From positions 117,048 to 181,047 of the forward strand of contig NW_013653353.1 of the NCBI RefSeq assembly GCF_000499385.1: 64,000 nucleotides of DNA, in the 5' to 3' direction. The DNA comes from Eimeria necatrix. Lineage: Eukaryota > Apicomplexa > Conoidasida > Eucoccidiorida > Eimeriidae. The first letter of the stretch is position 1, and the number at the start of each line of letters is the position of its first letter. The notes beneath the pieces are model-generated. The model saw only the letters and a list, made by a program, of their open reading frames with translations. It had not been told where the DNA came from and ran no database searches. A program made the position numbers and the translations under genes. This document shows positions 15,051 to 28,322 of this stretch, one piece after another.

Positions 15051-18000
15051 CTAAGCAGCAAGCGGCATCCTTCCCTTCGTCAACTCCTGCTCCAGAGTTG
15101 GCTGCTCTTGCAGATGCTCAGAGCGGCAGTGATCTTCATCGCTTTCCTGTCCTTCATCTTCACTTCTTATAGTCGCTAGTCTTTGAGGCAGCTTCGCAGT
15201 AGACTCTTCCGAGTGAGCTTTGCCACGAGTGCGCGCCTCCAGTGCAACAGGATTGAGCGCTGCCTGCTGCTTCTGGCCCTCGGCATTCACAGCTTTGAGC
15301 TTCTGCGACTGATTGCTGCAACTCCTCGGTGCTAGGGGTACAGCAGCGATCGTGGAGAGCTGCAGCCGCAGAGCAGACATCGCAAAAAGAAGCCTCACAG
15401 GAACCTCTCAGTGAAAGTTTACTGCAAGAAGTCGTGCCACCGGTGCTGCTGCTGCTGCTCCCGTATTGCTGCAGAAGTGGGGTGACTTGCACTGTGCTGA
15501 ACGCAGGGGGTGTCTTCACCGTCGGGGCGATGCAAAGGGCTTTTTCCAAGTCTGTAGCTTGCAGGCGCTGTTCCAGTCACTCCACTGGGGAGCTGTAGTT
15601 TAGGAAAGAGCTGCTGCTGCTCAATTTGCTGTTGGTGTTGCTGTTGCTGCTGTGTGTCCACGGAAGATAGACTGTCTCCACCCAGTTGCTTACCAATGCC
15701 TTCCGTCTGCTCCCGGGAGAGTCGCGCCAAGAGGCCCTCTATCTGTCGGTGCTGTTCGAGATGATGCTGTTGCCGCTGCCGCGTTTGCTCCAGTGGCTCG
15801 TCTTCTTGCTGCTGCTGCTGCGGCTGCAGTGTCAGAGCCGTCATGCGGTTCTGCAGTTCTCTTAGGCTATAGCTGCCGAAAGGTGAAACGGCAGGCGCCA
15901 CGTCTGCGCTGCACCTTTCAGCCTGAAGCGCCCAATTTGCTTCTTTCCTTTCATGTTCACCCTGTTGTTGCTGATGCTGCTGTCGAAGCAGCTCGACTGC
16001 TTGCAAAAGCTCGTGACCTTGACGGGTTAAAGACTGCTGTGGCAGCTTCTGCAGAACCTGGGGCTGCTGCTGCTGTTGCTGTGTTAGTGGCTTCTGCTGT
16101 CTCTGCAGGCTTTCAGGAGTGGGCACTTTCAGGCCTTGCTCTGCTTTGCGTACTGCAGCTGCAGCAGCAAGAGATGCAAACGAATAGCAGTCGTCTCCAG
16201 TGGCAGTGCTGGCTGTGCTTCGGGACACAGCTTGCCCCCAAGAGCTCAACTCCCTGTAGGTGTATCCTGGAGCTGCTGCTGTTGTCGCAGTTCCTTGCGC
16301 CTCATCAGCACTACCTGCAGCTGGACGCTGCCATCCGTGCTGCAAGGCCGTGTCTGGGAAGGTTTGCTGATACCCTGAAGGCAATGCCTGCTGCTGCAAG
16401 AGCAGCCTTTGCTGCATTGACTGCTGCCGTGATACAATATCTTCTAGTTCAGACTGCTGCTGCTGCTGCTGCTGTTGCTGTTGCTCTGTGCCTTCTGCAG
16501 CGTTAGCTGGGAGCTGCATCATTGGAGGCAATTCATTCCAGTTGTCAGAGGATTGTAAGTTCTCCAATAGTTGCTCCTCAGAGTCCTGCTGCACTTGCTG
16601 CTGTGTTGTTGCTAGGGCTCGAAGAGAGAATGCTGGCACCTTTGACGCTGGTGAACGGAAATGAAGGGCGCCCGGGGAACGTGCAGCCTGTAGCAGCAAA
16701 TCACACACGACAAGCAAACAACTGTGTTTACTTCAGAACAGCAATGGCTCATAGGTCCTCTTCCAGCGCGAACTGAGTCTGCTATGTTCAGCAGAGAATA
16801 CAAGATTCAGGAGACATACAGATCCGGCCTCTTGCTGTAGAGTTGGCTCCTCCTGCTTTTTCTGCTGCGGCTGCAGGGTTCCTGGGGCCATTTTAGAGTG
16901 GTATGATGGCAGGACATCAGGCTGCTCTTGCTGCTGCCCGTGCTGGATGTCCAGCTCAGAAGCAATGCAGCGGCGCTGCGGATCTTGTAACTGACGCTTT
17001 AGATGTTGTTGCGGTTGCTCTTGATATTGCTGTTGCTGCTGTTGACGGCGGGCCACTTGAGCTTTTTGTCGGTCTTGTGCGGCTAAAGCAGCCTTTCCCG
17101 CGGCTTCAGCCTCCAGCAGCATTAGCAGTTGCTGGTGTTGCTGCAGCATCTGTTGTTGTTGGTGCTGCTGCTGCCTTGCGCTGCTAAAGCTACTCAGCTT
17201 CCCTTGCGCCTGCTGCATTGCTAGCTGCTGCAGCAGCAACAAATCTTGGGGCAGGCTATTGTCAGGAAGGAAAGACTGAGTTTGATGCTGCTGCGTCTGT
17301 GGCTGCTCGCGGTGGGCCATCATCACTTGCTGCTGCTGTTGTTGCTGCTCGTGAAATGGTTGAGCAAAGACATATCCCACCTCCAATTCTCCGAGAGCAT
17401 GTGCGTATTTGCAGCTGGAGCCGTGGAGGCATTTGCCTTGAACAGAAACAATAGGAAAGAGAGTGAGATCCATTTCTTTCACCAGAGATAGCGGAATTGC
17501 ACGGTATATATCCAAGCGGATAGGCTAGCACTAGGCCCCAGAATTTCTCGGCTTCTTTACACTTCGGAGAAACTACTGCACTGGCGCGAAAAGCAACATA
17601 CATGTTAAATTGTGATTGTTCAGAGCGGGCTATTATGGAAGTGCAAATGATAGGCATTACTACATTTGTGCAACTCTGCTTATTTAGCCCTGCTCAAGGT
17701 CAGGGAATCACCAAGTACAAAAAAGTGAGATTTAATTCAGAAGTTTTCTCATTGGACCGACCTTCCCTGTACAGTCTGCAAAGACCTTTCTTTCCTGGGA
17801 AGTCCCTCAGCTCCTGCAGGCCATGAGCATAGGAGCAGTTGTTGTTGCTACACTGACCCCCTAGAAATGCGTTGCACAACTTAGTCTTTCTCAGGTCAGG
17901 CAATTGCCGAAGCTCCTCCGCAGAATGCGCAAACGAACAGTTGTTGCCGCGTGTGCATTTTCCCCGAGCGTGAAACACGCACCAAGCTGCCTTGTATACC
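15051..18000 (-). CDS. CCCH zinc-finger protein with long Gln-rich tail
   Basis: Four minus-strand exons are in phase: 18000-17762, 17436-16820, 16687-15441 and 15315-15051 (stop TAG), about 789 residues. The start codon and first exon were not found; 18000 is a splice acceptor (TTTGTAG) in frame. The N-terminal part carries three CCCH fingers of pattern C-x7-C-x4/5-C-x3-H: CVFHARGKCTRGNNCSFAH, CNAFLGGQCSNNNCSYAH and CRLYREG-KCLHGSSCKYAH. The third finger is split by intron 1. The rest is low-complexity Gln/Ala/Leu-rich sequence encoded by CAG/CAA, ending in an acidic Glu-rich tail. CCCH clusters of this type usually bind RNA and control mRNA decay or translation; the exact target is unknown. 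The last junction (CACCG|GTGGCA) rests mainly on phase. Confidence 0.82.
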
Positions 18001-20235
18001 CTACAAAGCAACCAGTGACATCACACAAAGGACGAAACCATAAAGTGCCTTTCTCCTTGGTCCAGATGTGGGGATTACTGCTCTTTCCGCCTTCACTGCT
18101 GCCGCTTTAGCTGTTGTTTACTTCAGGAGGTGCGACTGGGTAGTTGAAGCGGCTACTCAAGAGCCACTTCTATCGTAAAAACGCTTTGCTTTTAAAATGT
18201 TTTGAGATGCTGACAGGAAAGGGCAGAGCAAAGCGTACTGCATCTTGAAGTTGCTTGCAACGAACAAATGCGCCCAAACCGGGCTGCCTGGACGAAAAAT
18301 AATGACGCTGCGCCCCAAGAAGCCGACTGTGCTGAGCGGGCCCTTTCGTTTTCATAAAGAAAGCAATGTAGGCTGACCACAAATATCCGCGTGGTGGATT
18401 CTGCGCCCGTTTGAAGATACATAAAACTGCTGGTGTCTGCCGTAGACTCAACAGCGCATTTGTCCCGAAACACGAAGCCGCCTTTTGAAGAAATAAAAAA
18501 GCACCAAGATCCCCTGGCTGATGGGGGTATTCTGCACGAATATTTCAATTCACTTCCCACAGAAATTTCTCAGCCACTCCTGAAACCCCTTAAAATACAA
18601 AACGGAGACACTGCCGTTAACTGCCCAGTATATCGTTCTATGAAGAAAGAATTAGACAGTTAACACAAAAATAAAACAACCGGTAGAATAAAACGAGAAA
18701 TGCTTGCAACAAAATTTCAGTATGTTGCGTGAAATCCGGTCTTGAACTAGCACCTGTCAGTCGGGCCTAGACTAGCGCGCAAAGCGCAGAAAGGCGAAAC
18801 TGCGTAGCGATTTGCAAGAGGAGTGAAGGCGAAAAGCAGGTGAGATGCTGAGATTAAACCACGAGGTTGAAGGGAAACGGCCAAAAACCTGGGATGATAG
18901 AACCTGAACTGACCGGCCCCGAGCAGCGACTCGTCAGCCTGTGCAGCAATGGCGCAGCAGAACCCTAAGTTAGAAAAAATGGTGAAACTTTCTGTGTTTA
19001 GATTTCAAAAACCCCCAATATAATAAAAGCAACAAATGAAAACAAAGCATACAACGACGGCTGAACAATGCAAGTCAGATGGTCCCAGCTCCTGTCAGCG
19101 TGCAGCGCTACTGCTGCGGCGCGATGTCACCGTGGGGCACGCGGGGGCTGACGTTTCCTTGTCTAAGATGGAAAATTCAGTAACTTTACGAAGAAGTAAG
19201 TGAAACACCTCAGAAGGTACAAAGCTTTTGCATACAGGTGGCGCAAACTCTCCCTCAGTTGACGTTCGAATTAGTATAACAACGAGCTATTGGTTCGGTA
19301 ACCGCTCCGTACCATGTAGATGCAACGGAGGGAACACAGAATCTCCAACACAAAAAAACGAGGGGGGGATATTAAAAACAATTTTAACATTCTGTTATAC
19401 ATTTCTTCGGGCGTGTCCGCACATCGAACAGAGTTACGGAAATCCTGTTCTGAACAAGTTGGTAATTCGCATTCTCATGTGGCGCCTCAATGTCAACACT
19501 TGCTTGACTTGTTTGTTGGAAGAACACATCTTATTTTTCTCACAAACACCTTCCTACGATTCGTATCCCGCAATCTCCTACATGCAGCTGAATTTGCGCG
19601 GAATCACTTTCTGTGTCTTACTTGCCGATCCTCTACTCTGCAAAAAGCTTCCCACAGAGGTCCCTGCTACGTCATAAAGGTCCTTAGAGGTCACACTTTT
19701 CGAACAAAATAGCCAAAGACGTCTTTCATCCTTGAAATATCAGACACAATCAGAAATGATGGTTCTCTCGGCATGAAGCGCAGCATTTTAAAAGGGGTCT
19801 GCAACAAAAGTAGTCACTTGAAGAACTGACTACAAATCAACGCTGAGATTTTGTCCCCCTTTCAAGGTGCAGGCTGCTTCTAGTCCCATCGTAATAATAA
19901 GAATATGCGGGGAAAATTATTCAGGTAAGTGGAAGAAGCACCGCATTAACAGCCCCCTTTTTAAGTTCGCTGAAAATCTGGACTGAATTTTCCCAGTACA
20001 AATCTGTCAAAAGCATTCACATGCCTGCAATTTGAGTGCTACGCTGAAGTACACACCTTTTTGCAATATCTTACTTGATTCTGCCGAAGTTACCTGCACG
20101 GCAAACACTGAGCTGTGAACCAGTTTGATGCAGGAACAAAAGTTACGCTGGAGCAGTCACCAAGCAGGTACGAGGGAATCGTCTCACTTCTGATGACGCC
20201 AGAGTAAAGCAGTTACAACAAATTCCTCCCAGCAA

Positions 20236-20286
20236 GTAACAGGTTTACCTGTTACCACGACTAACAGGTTTACCTGTTACCTCGAC
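20236..20286. repeat. 25-base tandem duplication, each unit a hairpin
   Basis: The unit TAACAGGTTTACCTGTTACC plus a CGAC-type linker occurs twice in direct tandem, from about 20237 and 20262. Within each unit the arms TAACAGGT and ACCTGTTA pair around a 2-base TT spacer. Copy 1 extends the stem by one more base pair. The function is unknown; it resembles a paired operator site. It lies about 55 bases upstream of the small ORF at 20341. Confidence 0.75.
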
Positions 20287-20340
20287 CATTTGTACTGGTT
20301 TCGTGCTCCTGTGCAGTACGCTTCTGTGTGCATGCAGTGA

Positions 20341-20559
20341 ATGCATATTATCAAAGGAAGCTGCTACAGAAGGCAATACACAGCAGCATCTCCCCGGGAG
20401 CTTTATGTAGAGAAACAGAAGTGTTTCAGCGAGCTACGGAAATGGAGGCTGACAGCTGAAGAATTTCGACTAGCTTGCCAATTTGAGCTCTTGAAGTTGG
20501 CTAGACTTGAAGGCTACGGCCAACCACTGAACCGCCGGCGCGGCGTTTTGGCTGGATGA
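20341..20559 (+). CDS. small hypothetical ORF, 72 residues
   Basis: ATG-started frame encoding a Lys/Arg/Glu-rich, probably helical peptide with segments such as KCFSELRKWRLTAEEFRL and LLKLARLEGYG, ending RRRGVLAG. Composition looks more protein-like than neighbouring frames, but no family was recognised. It could be a stand-alone small gene or the last exon of a longer one. The tandem palindromes just upstream may be its regulatory region. Confidence 0.35.
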   Translation: MHIIKGSCYRRQYTAASPRELYVEKQKCFSELRKWRLTAEEFRLACQFELLKLARLEGYGQPLNRRRGVLAG

Positions 20560-22812
20560 AAGAAGTGACACTCCAGTATTTCCCATTTCGAAATTAAGTC
20601 GCCCTGAGAAGAGAAAGCTTCCACTAGAGCCTAAAGTTTGTTATTAGGGTTTGCGCAGCATCCTTGGCAGAATAGTATGCTGCGGCTGCAATAGACTTTG
20701 GGTCGGTGGAAGTCCACTGCAAGCGCAACACAGTTCAGTTGAATCTAAACGTTTGAGCTTACTGCAGCCGTTACAAGCAAGGAATGCCCAACAAGGTATC
20801 ATTCATGCTGCATGAAAAGTGTTGCTTCATATCGTTCGCGTAATAGAAGGAATACCTTGCTGAGAGAGATGAACGGCTTTTTTCATCCTCTGTGTGGCCT
20901 GCAGCGCGTTTCCATATCGCGTAGTGGGTCTTCACGCCCTCTATTAGCCGATAAATTAGTGTGTCCGGTTCAACACCTCTCACCACCTTACCAAACGCGC
21001 AGGATAGATTCTGTTCGCGGGGGTTGAATAGCCAAGTGCACTTCCCAGCCCGGCGATCAGTTCTAGTTTCCCAAACCCATCGCTGTCTCTCTACGATCTG
21101 CAAAGCCGAAAAGAACTACATAATTAGAAAACAAAGTTGGATCGCATAGCAGGGCTTTCAAGCATAAATATCGAACATGATCAGACTCAGCGCGCTACGC
21201 TTGAACACGAGGACTGCAAATAGTTTCTGCCCAGTAGAGGGTCACTGTCAGTCCACACCTTTCAGCAGAGCTAGCATTATTCTGCAACTTCTAAATCTCC
21301 CTCTTAAGCAGACACTCTAGACAGCATGCAGTCCGGGTGTACTGTGTTTAATTTCGTTCGCGCCCACAAGCCCATGCACATCACGCCACTTTGGCTCCGC
21401 GGGCAGCCGCCAGGTTCATCGTCCTGGAACTATGACACCCTTGAGAACCGTTACTAAGACCGAGATGGTGTGTGGCCAATGCTTTTTCCAGGCGTGAAGT
21501 CTCTTGACCTATGCAGCAGGCGCTGATGCCGCTGCCGTCTGTGTGAGGGGCGCCTGTTTGTGCACCCAACTAGTGTTCATCTGCTAGATAAGCCTTTGTG
21601 TTGCACATACTGTTTTGTTTATGCACATGCTTTGGATGTTAATGCACAGAGCAATGTCTGTGCAGTGTTGTACTCTAGAGGATACGTCAGTATCATGCGA
21701 AACTTCCGTGTTGACCCCTACAGCCTGGACACCGAAGCTCCAGATGGCCGAGGACAGGCGGGAAGACTTCTGACAAAAAATAGATTTCCACTCGTTTGCA
21801 ACTTAAAGAAGTGATGCAGATTTGGCAAGGCCATTATTATCCAGTGACTACGCCCATCTTTGGGTAGGCGGCAAGGCAGCGAGAAGAACAGTCAGTTGAG
21901 GCCCTAATTTCGCAGAAATGCAGGCAAAATTCGAATGTTATCAAATTTAGAGCGGTATGTTTATTGGACTTGAAAATATAGCCAATTTTTTTGGCGGCTG
22001 ATCTGTTTAACGTCAGCGTGCGTTCTGCACGTAAAAAGCTATGAGCAAAGAAATTAAGTGATCAGTGTGCGGCTTGATCGCGTATTTCGGCGCTCTCACA
22101 AGCTCCAACCACAAAGAAACATTTATAATTTTCTAAAATTTACGAGACATTTTGGTTGTGGTTTAGCTCTTCACGCTTTCACAACCGAGCATTTCAACTT
22201 TGCCCCACCCCACCAGAACCACCCTACACCCTACGAATGGTCCATTGGTCCGTTTTACATGTTGAGCTGCCGGTTGCTCTTCCTTTGAGGTCGATTTCTT
22301 CGATTCTTACTCTTAAGTCATACGGATAATATTAATTGGCATGGATCGTCTTTCATTTGACGAGTAAGTAATTGACTGAGCCCCCTTCCATCCGACGCAG
22401 GCGTGCACTTGGTGTGAGCTCCCACAGAAGTTGCATCGTCTGAAATCAAGGTCCTTCAACTCTAAAAAAATTGTTGCTATGCGAATCATGTTAACTCTAC
22501 TGTGTGTTTGACTTGGCCCCTCTGATTTGTATTTGCCCAACGGAGCTTTCCACTGGTGCCGGAGAGATTCAATGATATTATTCGGATCTTACTGAGGACG
22601 AGCGTGATGAAAGCTCAGTATACTTCTGTCAAATGTAGTAAGCCATAAGATAGAGAGCAAGAAAACAGTGTGTCTGGACGCGGGGGAGCCAACGCCAGCA
22701 TCCTCTACTGTAGAATATCTCCGGTCTCGTGCCTTGTCCTCCTCTCCAGCCCTTTGGGAGTGCAAAGCTTACTCACGAAGTAGAGGAGGTCTCCAGTTTC
22801 CGATGAGACGGA

Positions 22813-25800
22813 ATGGGGCACTACTCGCTGCACGAGTCCTACCCAACAGAACTTCTGGGGGGCCAAGTCATCGAGGGTTGCTCAGTGAACCTCCTGAAAC
22901 TGGCGCTTGACAGAATCTTTGCTGCGCTTAACAAGGCCAGCAGAATCAATGGATCTGACCAATTGTGGAGTGGCCAGCTAGAACCCGAACAGCATAATTT
23001 GCCGTTTGGTTGCCAGCTCCAGCAGCAGCAGCAGCCCAACCAGCAGCAGCAGACGCAGAAAACGCAGGGGCAACTCTCTCAAAGGCACGAGCAAATAGTA
23101 AGGGATCTAAGAAGATGGGAGACCCATAAAAATATTGTCGAGAAGCGCCATGCAGCAGACACACATGTGCTTGCCGCCTTATTGCAGCAACGCCAACTGC
23201 TTGTGGAATACGGGAAAGAGATCCAGCAGCAACAACAGCAACTACAGCATATAATAATATTTCTACGGCAACACAGAAGTGCCCGTAAAATCTTGGACAT
23301 CTCTGGGCAGACGCTAGAAGATGAGGTTGCCCTGCTTCATCAGCTGGAGGAGAGGCTGTGCGAGCAGCTTATGGGGGAGCAGAGACAGCAACAGGTTCTT
23401 CACTTAGTAGCTCGCCACTGTTCGCATTTGCAGCAACTAACCGAAAACGCTATACAGAGGCGAGAGTCGCACCTGAGGTTCTGCCAATGCCGGATTGAGG
23501 CTCTGAGGAGAGGGGAGTTTGGACCATCAGGAGCAGAGTTGATCCATCCAGACCACAGAGCGCAGCACCCGCTCTGGCAAGTGCCTTTCGTCATTGCCGA
23601 TTGCAAGGCCTCTTGTAAGACTTGTAATGTTTACAAAACGCTAGACGAGCCTTTGGACGACCTCCCTGAAACGTTTGGGGCCTCTAGCACTAATGAAAGC
23701 AGCAGCAGCCGCTGCAAGAACAACAGCACACACGCACAAGGTCGCAGCCGGAATACCCTTGGGGATTGTCATTGTAACACGAAACAGTCAAACGCTTCTT
23801 ATGAGGGCGAAACAACTGCTGGCCATGATAAGCAGCAGCAGAGTGGGCAACTGCTTTGCTCGCACAAGCAAGCTCCTGCTCAGATGTCGGGCGAAAATGA
23901 TATAAGAGACAGTAGGTTTAGGAGCCTGCCAACTGGTGTCTTGAAACAACAACTGCAGCAGGTGCGAAAAGAAAGGCGCGGCTTTTTTTCCAAAGGGCAG
24001 GCTGTTGATGCCAAGCAGGTTCACCTTGGTGTGAAGCAGGCGAATCTGCGGAGGCGTGAACAGCCAGGCGCAACAGAAGGGCTGGTAGCAATGCAGATTT
24101 TGCAGCAGCAGCAGGAGTCTAGCACCTTCAGCACTTGCTCGGAGACACCTTTTCAAGACCAGCTGGACGAAGGCGACTATCAAGCCACAAGGTCACCCGC
24201 TGTGCTTTTACCCAATGAAGCTACAAACGGACCCTTCATCTCAGTCCTACTGTCGCCGCAAAGCGTACAACTGCACCAAGTAACAGAACTTGGCTCGAAG
24301 GAAATTGAGCAGAAAGCTGCAACGTTCCAGAAATCGAGTGCGCGGCGACACCGTCAGTTGATTCTGCAGCTCAGAGAGCTTCAGCAGCTAGAGGGGCTTA
24401 TTTATGGGGCCCTATATGATGAATGTAATGTGAAACTTGTGAGTCCCGTTGGCCTCACAGGCTCCCTTCTACACTGTTCACAAAGGCGACACCAACAACA
24501 GCAGCAAGTGGCTGCAGAGCTGCATCAGAGAAGCAGCAAACTACTGCAGCTTTGCACACGACTAAACCCTGCTCTAGCCAAAAAACAACAAATTGAGGAG
24601 CATCAGCAGCTCATGATGCAAGCGGAAGAGGATCAAACAGACGAAGAGCTGAGGATTCTACATCAAACTCATGCAATTTTGGTAACTCTGCTGGACGAAC
24701 GATTTCAGGGTTCCTCCTCCCCTCACAATTTGGGCCACAATCAACAGCTGCTTTTTGAACTTGCAGAGAAGCTTCGTCAATTGCAGCAGCTGAAAGTTGT
24801 CCCTGCTCATACTCGGCGAGCGCTTGCTTGCATTCTTGGAGAAATGAATCACAGCCGCAGCAGTCCAATGCAACGGGAACTCATTCACGGTACGTGGAGA
24901 CAGCAGCAACAGCACAAGCACCATGAGGTGCTCTTTGCTGTTTCTCTGCGCGAAGTAGAAAGCTTCATTTTGAGTCGAATTGATGAGTTGCAAGAGCAGC
25001 CACTGCAGCGGCGACGCCAGCAAGAAGTGCAGCAACAACAGGAAGCACAGCAAAGCCAGGGGGAGCCAGAACACCGAAGACGGCTGTCGAACCAACAAGA
25101 TCATCAATCACAAGTGCACAAGCAAACAACAGAAATCCTAAAACCCAAACAAGGCAATGAATCTCCTCACAAACAGCTGAGACATGGAATTGAGTTGCTG
25201 AACGCTGCAGTGCAGAGAGTAACCCGCCCGAAAAAGCTCTATTCACACTATGGAGATTGCAGCTTCAACGACAGCAGCACTGATAAGCAGGATGTGCAAA
25301 TGTCACTCAGATCCGAATATATTCCGGTGTACTCTGTCTTCTGTCCAACCCTAGGAATCGCTGTAGCTGCCTCTGGCTGCACTTTCGTACCGTTGGCCTC
25401 CCCACGGCTCCGCCCTACAGTGGGCGGTGTGGTATCTGGAACAGCAGAAGCCATAGAGAGAGATACACCATGCAGCTACAACACAAACGCTGCAGGACTG
25501 CTGAGAGGAAAAAGGGCGACAGAAACCAGCACACAACTGGCTGGAAGCAATTACCTTGAAGCCCCCTCGCGGCAAATAGAAAAGGCATGTGGAGGAGCTC
25601 TCACCTGCCCACCAACAAGATCCCAAACAGCACCGGTAACTAGCTGCCGAAAATCCGAGTTCCGCCTCACTGAAGGCGCAGGAGCACGAGTAGATATATC
25701 AAGTGGACAAAGCTTAATGGCACCAGAGAAAAAAGGACAGGGGATTTGCTGGAGGCCACTAGCACCAACAGGAACAACAACTGAAGCAGCGGCAGCAACA

Positions 25801-28322
25801 GCTGCAGCAGCGGCAAACGCAGCTGCAGCGAGCAGCGATGGCCGCCCAGCGACTGCGACGCTTACAGACGATTTGCGACGGCCTCCTTGGGGACCCCAAT
25901 CGAGCTTGCAGGGATCTGCAACCACGAGCATTGCAGGAGCTGCAACAGCAGCACAAGCAACAAATGTAATAACCACAGCGGCAGAAGTAGTACGCATCCG
26001 TCCTTCAACCCCTCAAGAAATGCGGAACGAAGTGGAACGTCGCAGACAACAGGTATTACAAGCAAAGCACCACGTACAGAGGTTACAACAATGGCAACCG
26101 CAGCAGCCACAGCAGCTGCTGCATCAGCAGAATGTGCAGAAGCAGCATTTAGTCCAGCAGCAGCAAACACAAGCGTTTCTGCAGAGGCGGCAGCTTTTTC
26201 AGTTTCATCATCAGCAGCACCAGCAAATGGCAAGACAGGCGCAGCATATGCCAACCTTTAGCAGTGACACGCAACACCTGCTGCAGCAGCACCAACTTCG
26301 CCAGCATAAGCAGCTGCAACAGCGTTTGCTTCAGGCGCAACAACTTCAGCAACAACCAAACCTACAGCAATGGCAGCCTCTCGAGCCGTCTCTGAGCCCG
26401 CCACATGCACTCATGCTGCAGAATCAATGGCAACAGCCCCTACCACAGCTGCAACAGCTGCAACAGCTGCAACCGTTCCAGCAGTCCCTGCCTCCTCACA
26501 AGCAGCAACAGCCGCTGTGGCAGCATGTTCAACAGCAGCGGTTGTGGGATATAGAGAACTACCACGTTACCAATCCTTCAACCAAAGACACTGCCGCAGA
26601 AATGGCACAAGCAGCAACTGCTGCTGTCTTTGGCGAGAGATCGTGCGACTCTCCGAATCACTTTCAGAGCTGCCTTCCGACGCTCAGCAGCAACAGCCTC
26701 CATTGCCTGCCATTAGGTGAAGCAGGAGAAACAGCAGCACAAGCCATGCATACAGTGCCAGAAGCTGCCTTCCAGGAGCGAATTTTGATTTGCTACCCAA
26801 AAGCCACAGCAGCTGCGCCTGCTAAAGAATCAAGCTCATCTTTTCCTGGGCAGTGCAGTCAAACTGTGGTGAAACCAACAGCCGCAGAACCTGCAGAAAG
26901 TACGGCCGTGGCCTCATCACAAGCAAATGACCAACAGGATGTGCCGGCGGATCACTTGCTCTTAATGGAACTGCTTATGTGCCTATGCAGCCCGAAAACA
27001 GATCCCAGCCCAGTAGAGCTAAGAGACGTTACAGCAAAAACAGCGGCAGCAGGCGGGGTCGCTGTCTCCAGCGAGTTGGAGTGCGTGGAGATAGATGATC
27101 CACAGCATCCCCTAAGGTTGGGAACACCCTGGAACGAGAAGGCGCTCGCGAGCCGCCTACGGGAAGACGCAGCGCCTATTCCGGCAACCCATAAGGTGAC
27201 TTGTGTTTCTGTCTGTATCCTATTGCGTTCCCGCTTGCCATTAGTCTCCCCATCTATCTACTCTCCTATATCTGCCCCTTCTTACCTTTCCTTCCGTTTC
27301 TTTCCTTTTCAGTGTCTCAGTGCCATTGAATGGCCACTGTTTCAGTGTTGCGAAATTCTACCTGCCCACGCAGGTACCAGTGGTGTTGGGTGAGGTTGTT
27401 GGTAGAGTGACAGTTAGCACCAACTTGGCTGCCAATGACGGCTCCTCCCCTCGCTTCGGTCTCTCCTTTTCACCTGAAGCTATCCTTTGTAAGGTTTGAC
27501 CCACTAAAGATGAAATCGCAGACTCTCAACCCTGTATGCAGAAGGCCTAAACATTTATGTTTTTGGTTGAGAACAAAGTCGAGGACCTTTCCGAGCTCTT
27601 TGCCTAACACTTGAATTACGTGAAAAAGAGCCACTTTTGAATGCCTGCGACCGCAGCCGGTTACATGCTGATCGACCCTGAGACTCTGCTGCTGCTGTTG
27701 TTGCTGTTTTAGCTGGCTTTGTAGGTGCGGGCGTCTCTTCCGGAGCAGCAGCATCTCCTCTGCTGCTACCCGCGGCTGACTGTTTGTGCCTTTCCGCCTT
27801 CTTCACGGGAAGAAATAGGGGATCTGCTGCAGCAGCTGTTAGACATTTTGAGGTCCCTCGACTGGATTCTCCTGCTCCACTCACCTTCCAACAGAACTGT
27901 GAACTACACACGGTAAGAGAGTGCTAAAATCGCCCTTGTGATGCGTGGGAAATGCATTAGTTGCCTCTGCAATATAAGGGCAGCATGCTGGGTCGACGAA
28001 CTTCCTGAAGGAGAATGAACTCCACTGCAGGACGATAGCAAGCGTAGAAAATGACGACCCTTTTGAAACATGCAGCATAACTTGCTCCCGCGGCTGCCCT
28101 TGTGCTTTCCAGGTGTATGTGAATGGATGGCCTCACTTTGTGCTAACGTCGATTCCAGGGGTTGCTGTGAAGGCAGGAGACTTTCTCTTTGCTGACTTGG
28201 GGCCGCGGCTCTTTGCGAGGCTGCGGCAACGCTTGTGGCAGCAGGCCGCACTGCGACTTGTCGGTACGAAATACACGGTAGTGGCAATCCACGGAAGGGC
28301 TGACGCAGCATCCTTAATGTAA
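22813..28322 (+). CDS. giant Gln-rich protein with degenerate SET-like C-terminal domain
   Basis: Exon 1 runs from ATG 22813 to about 27195-27214 with no stop. It encodes over 1,460 residues of Gln/Leu/His-rich coiled coil plus Ala-rich blocks. Three downstream exons are well phased: about 27313/27321-27488, 27713-27912 and 28113-28322 (stop TAA). Together they read like a SET methyltransferase fold: CFSVAKFYLP...VVLGEVVGRV matches the opening strands, and NCELHT|VYVNGWPHFVL...VKAGDFLFADLG matches the post-NHSC strand and the GEEL.xDYG end. The catalytic NHSC is replaced by FQQN and the DYG tyrosine by leucine, so activity is doubtful. The exon 1-2 junction is unresolved. The obvious donor AAG|GTGACT is out of phase with the good acceptor at 27312; donor 27214 with acceptor 27320 is in phase and would give 1,659 residues. 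The domain call is by eye. Confidence 0.7.

Larger units (their letters stand above)
18001..22812. other. long stretch largely without genes
   Basis: The missing 5' exon(s) of the CCCH gene should lie in the first part, and the promoter and 5' UTR of the plus-strand Q-rich gene near the end. Open frames at 19228-19677 and 22058-22288 (plus) and 18192-18560 (minus) lack recognisable domains or splice support. Exceptions listed separately are the tandem palindromes at 20236-20286 and the small ORF at 20341-20559. Confidence 0.45.

Noticed and set aside
15652..16506. 284-codon plus-strand frame rich in Ala/Leu/Cys
   Set aside because: It is the antisense reading of the CAG-rich CCCH exon; CTG/GCT runs stay open on the reverse strand without coding. 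The same holds for 32767-33432, 30099-30620 and 25551-25997 (minus).
19228..19677. 149-codon plus-strand frame
   Set aside because: No domain, Cys/Thr-rich random composition and no splice context; treated as chance.
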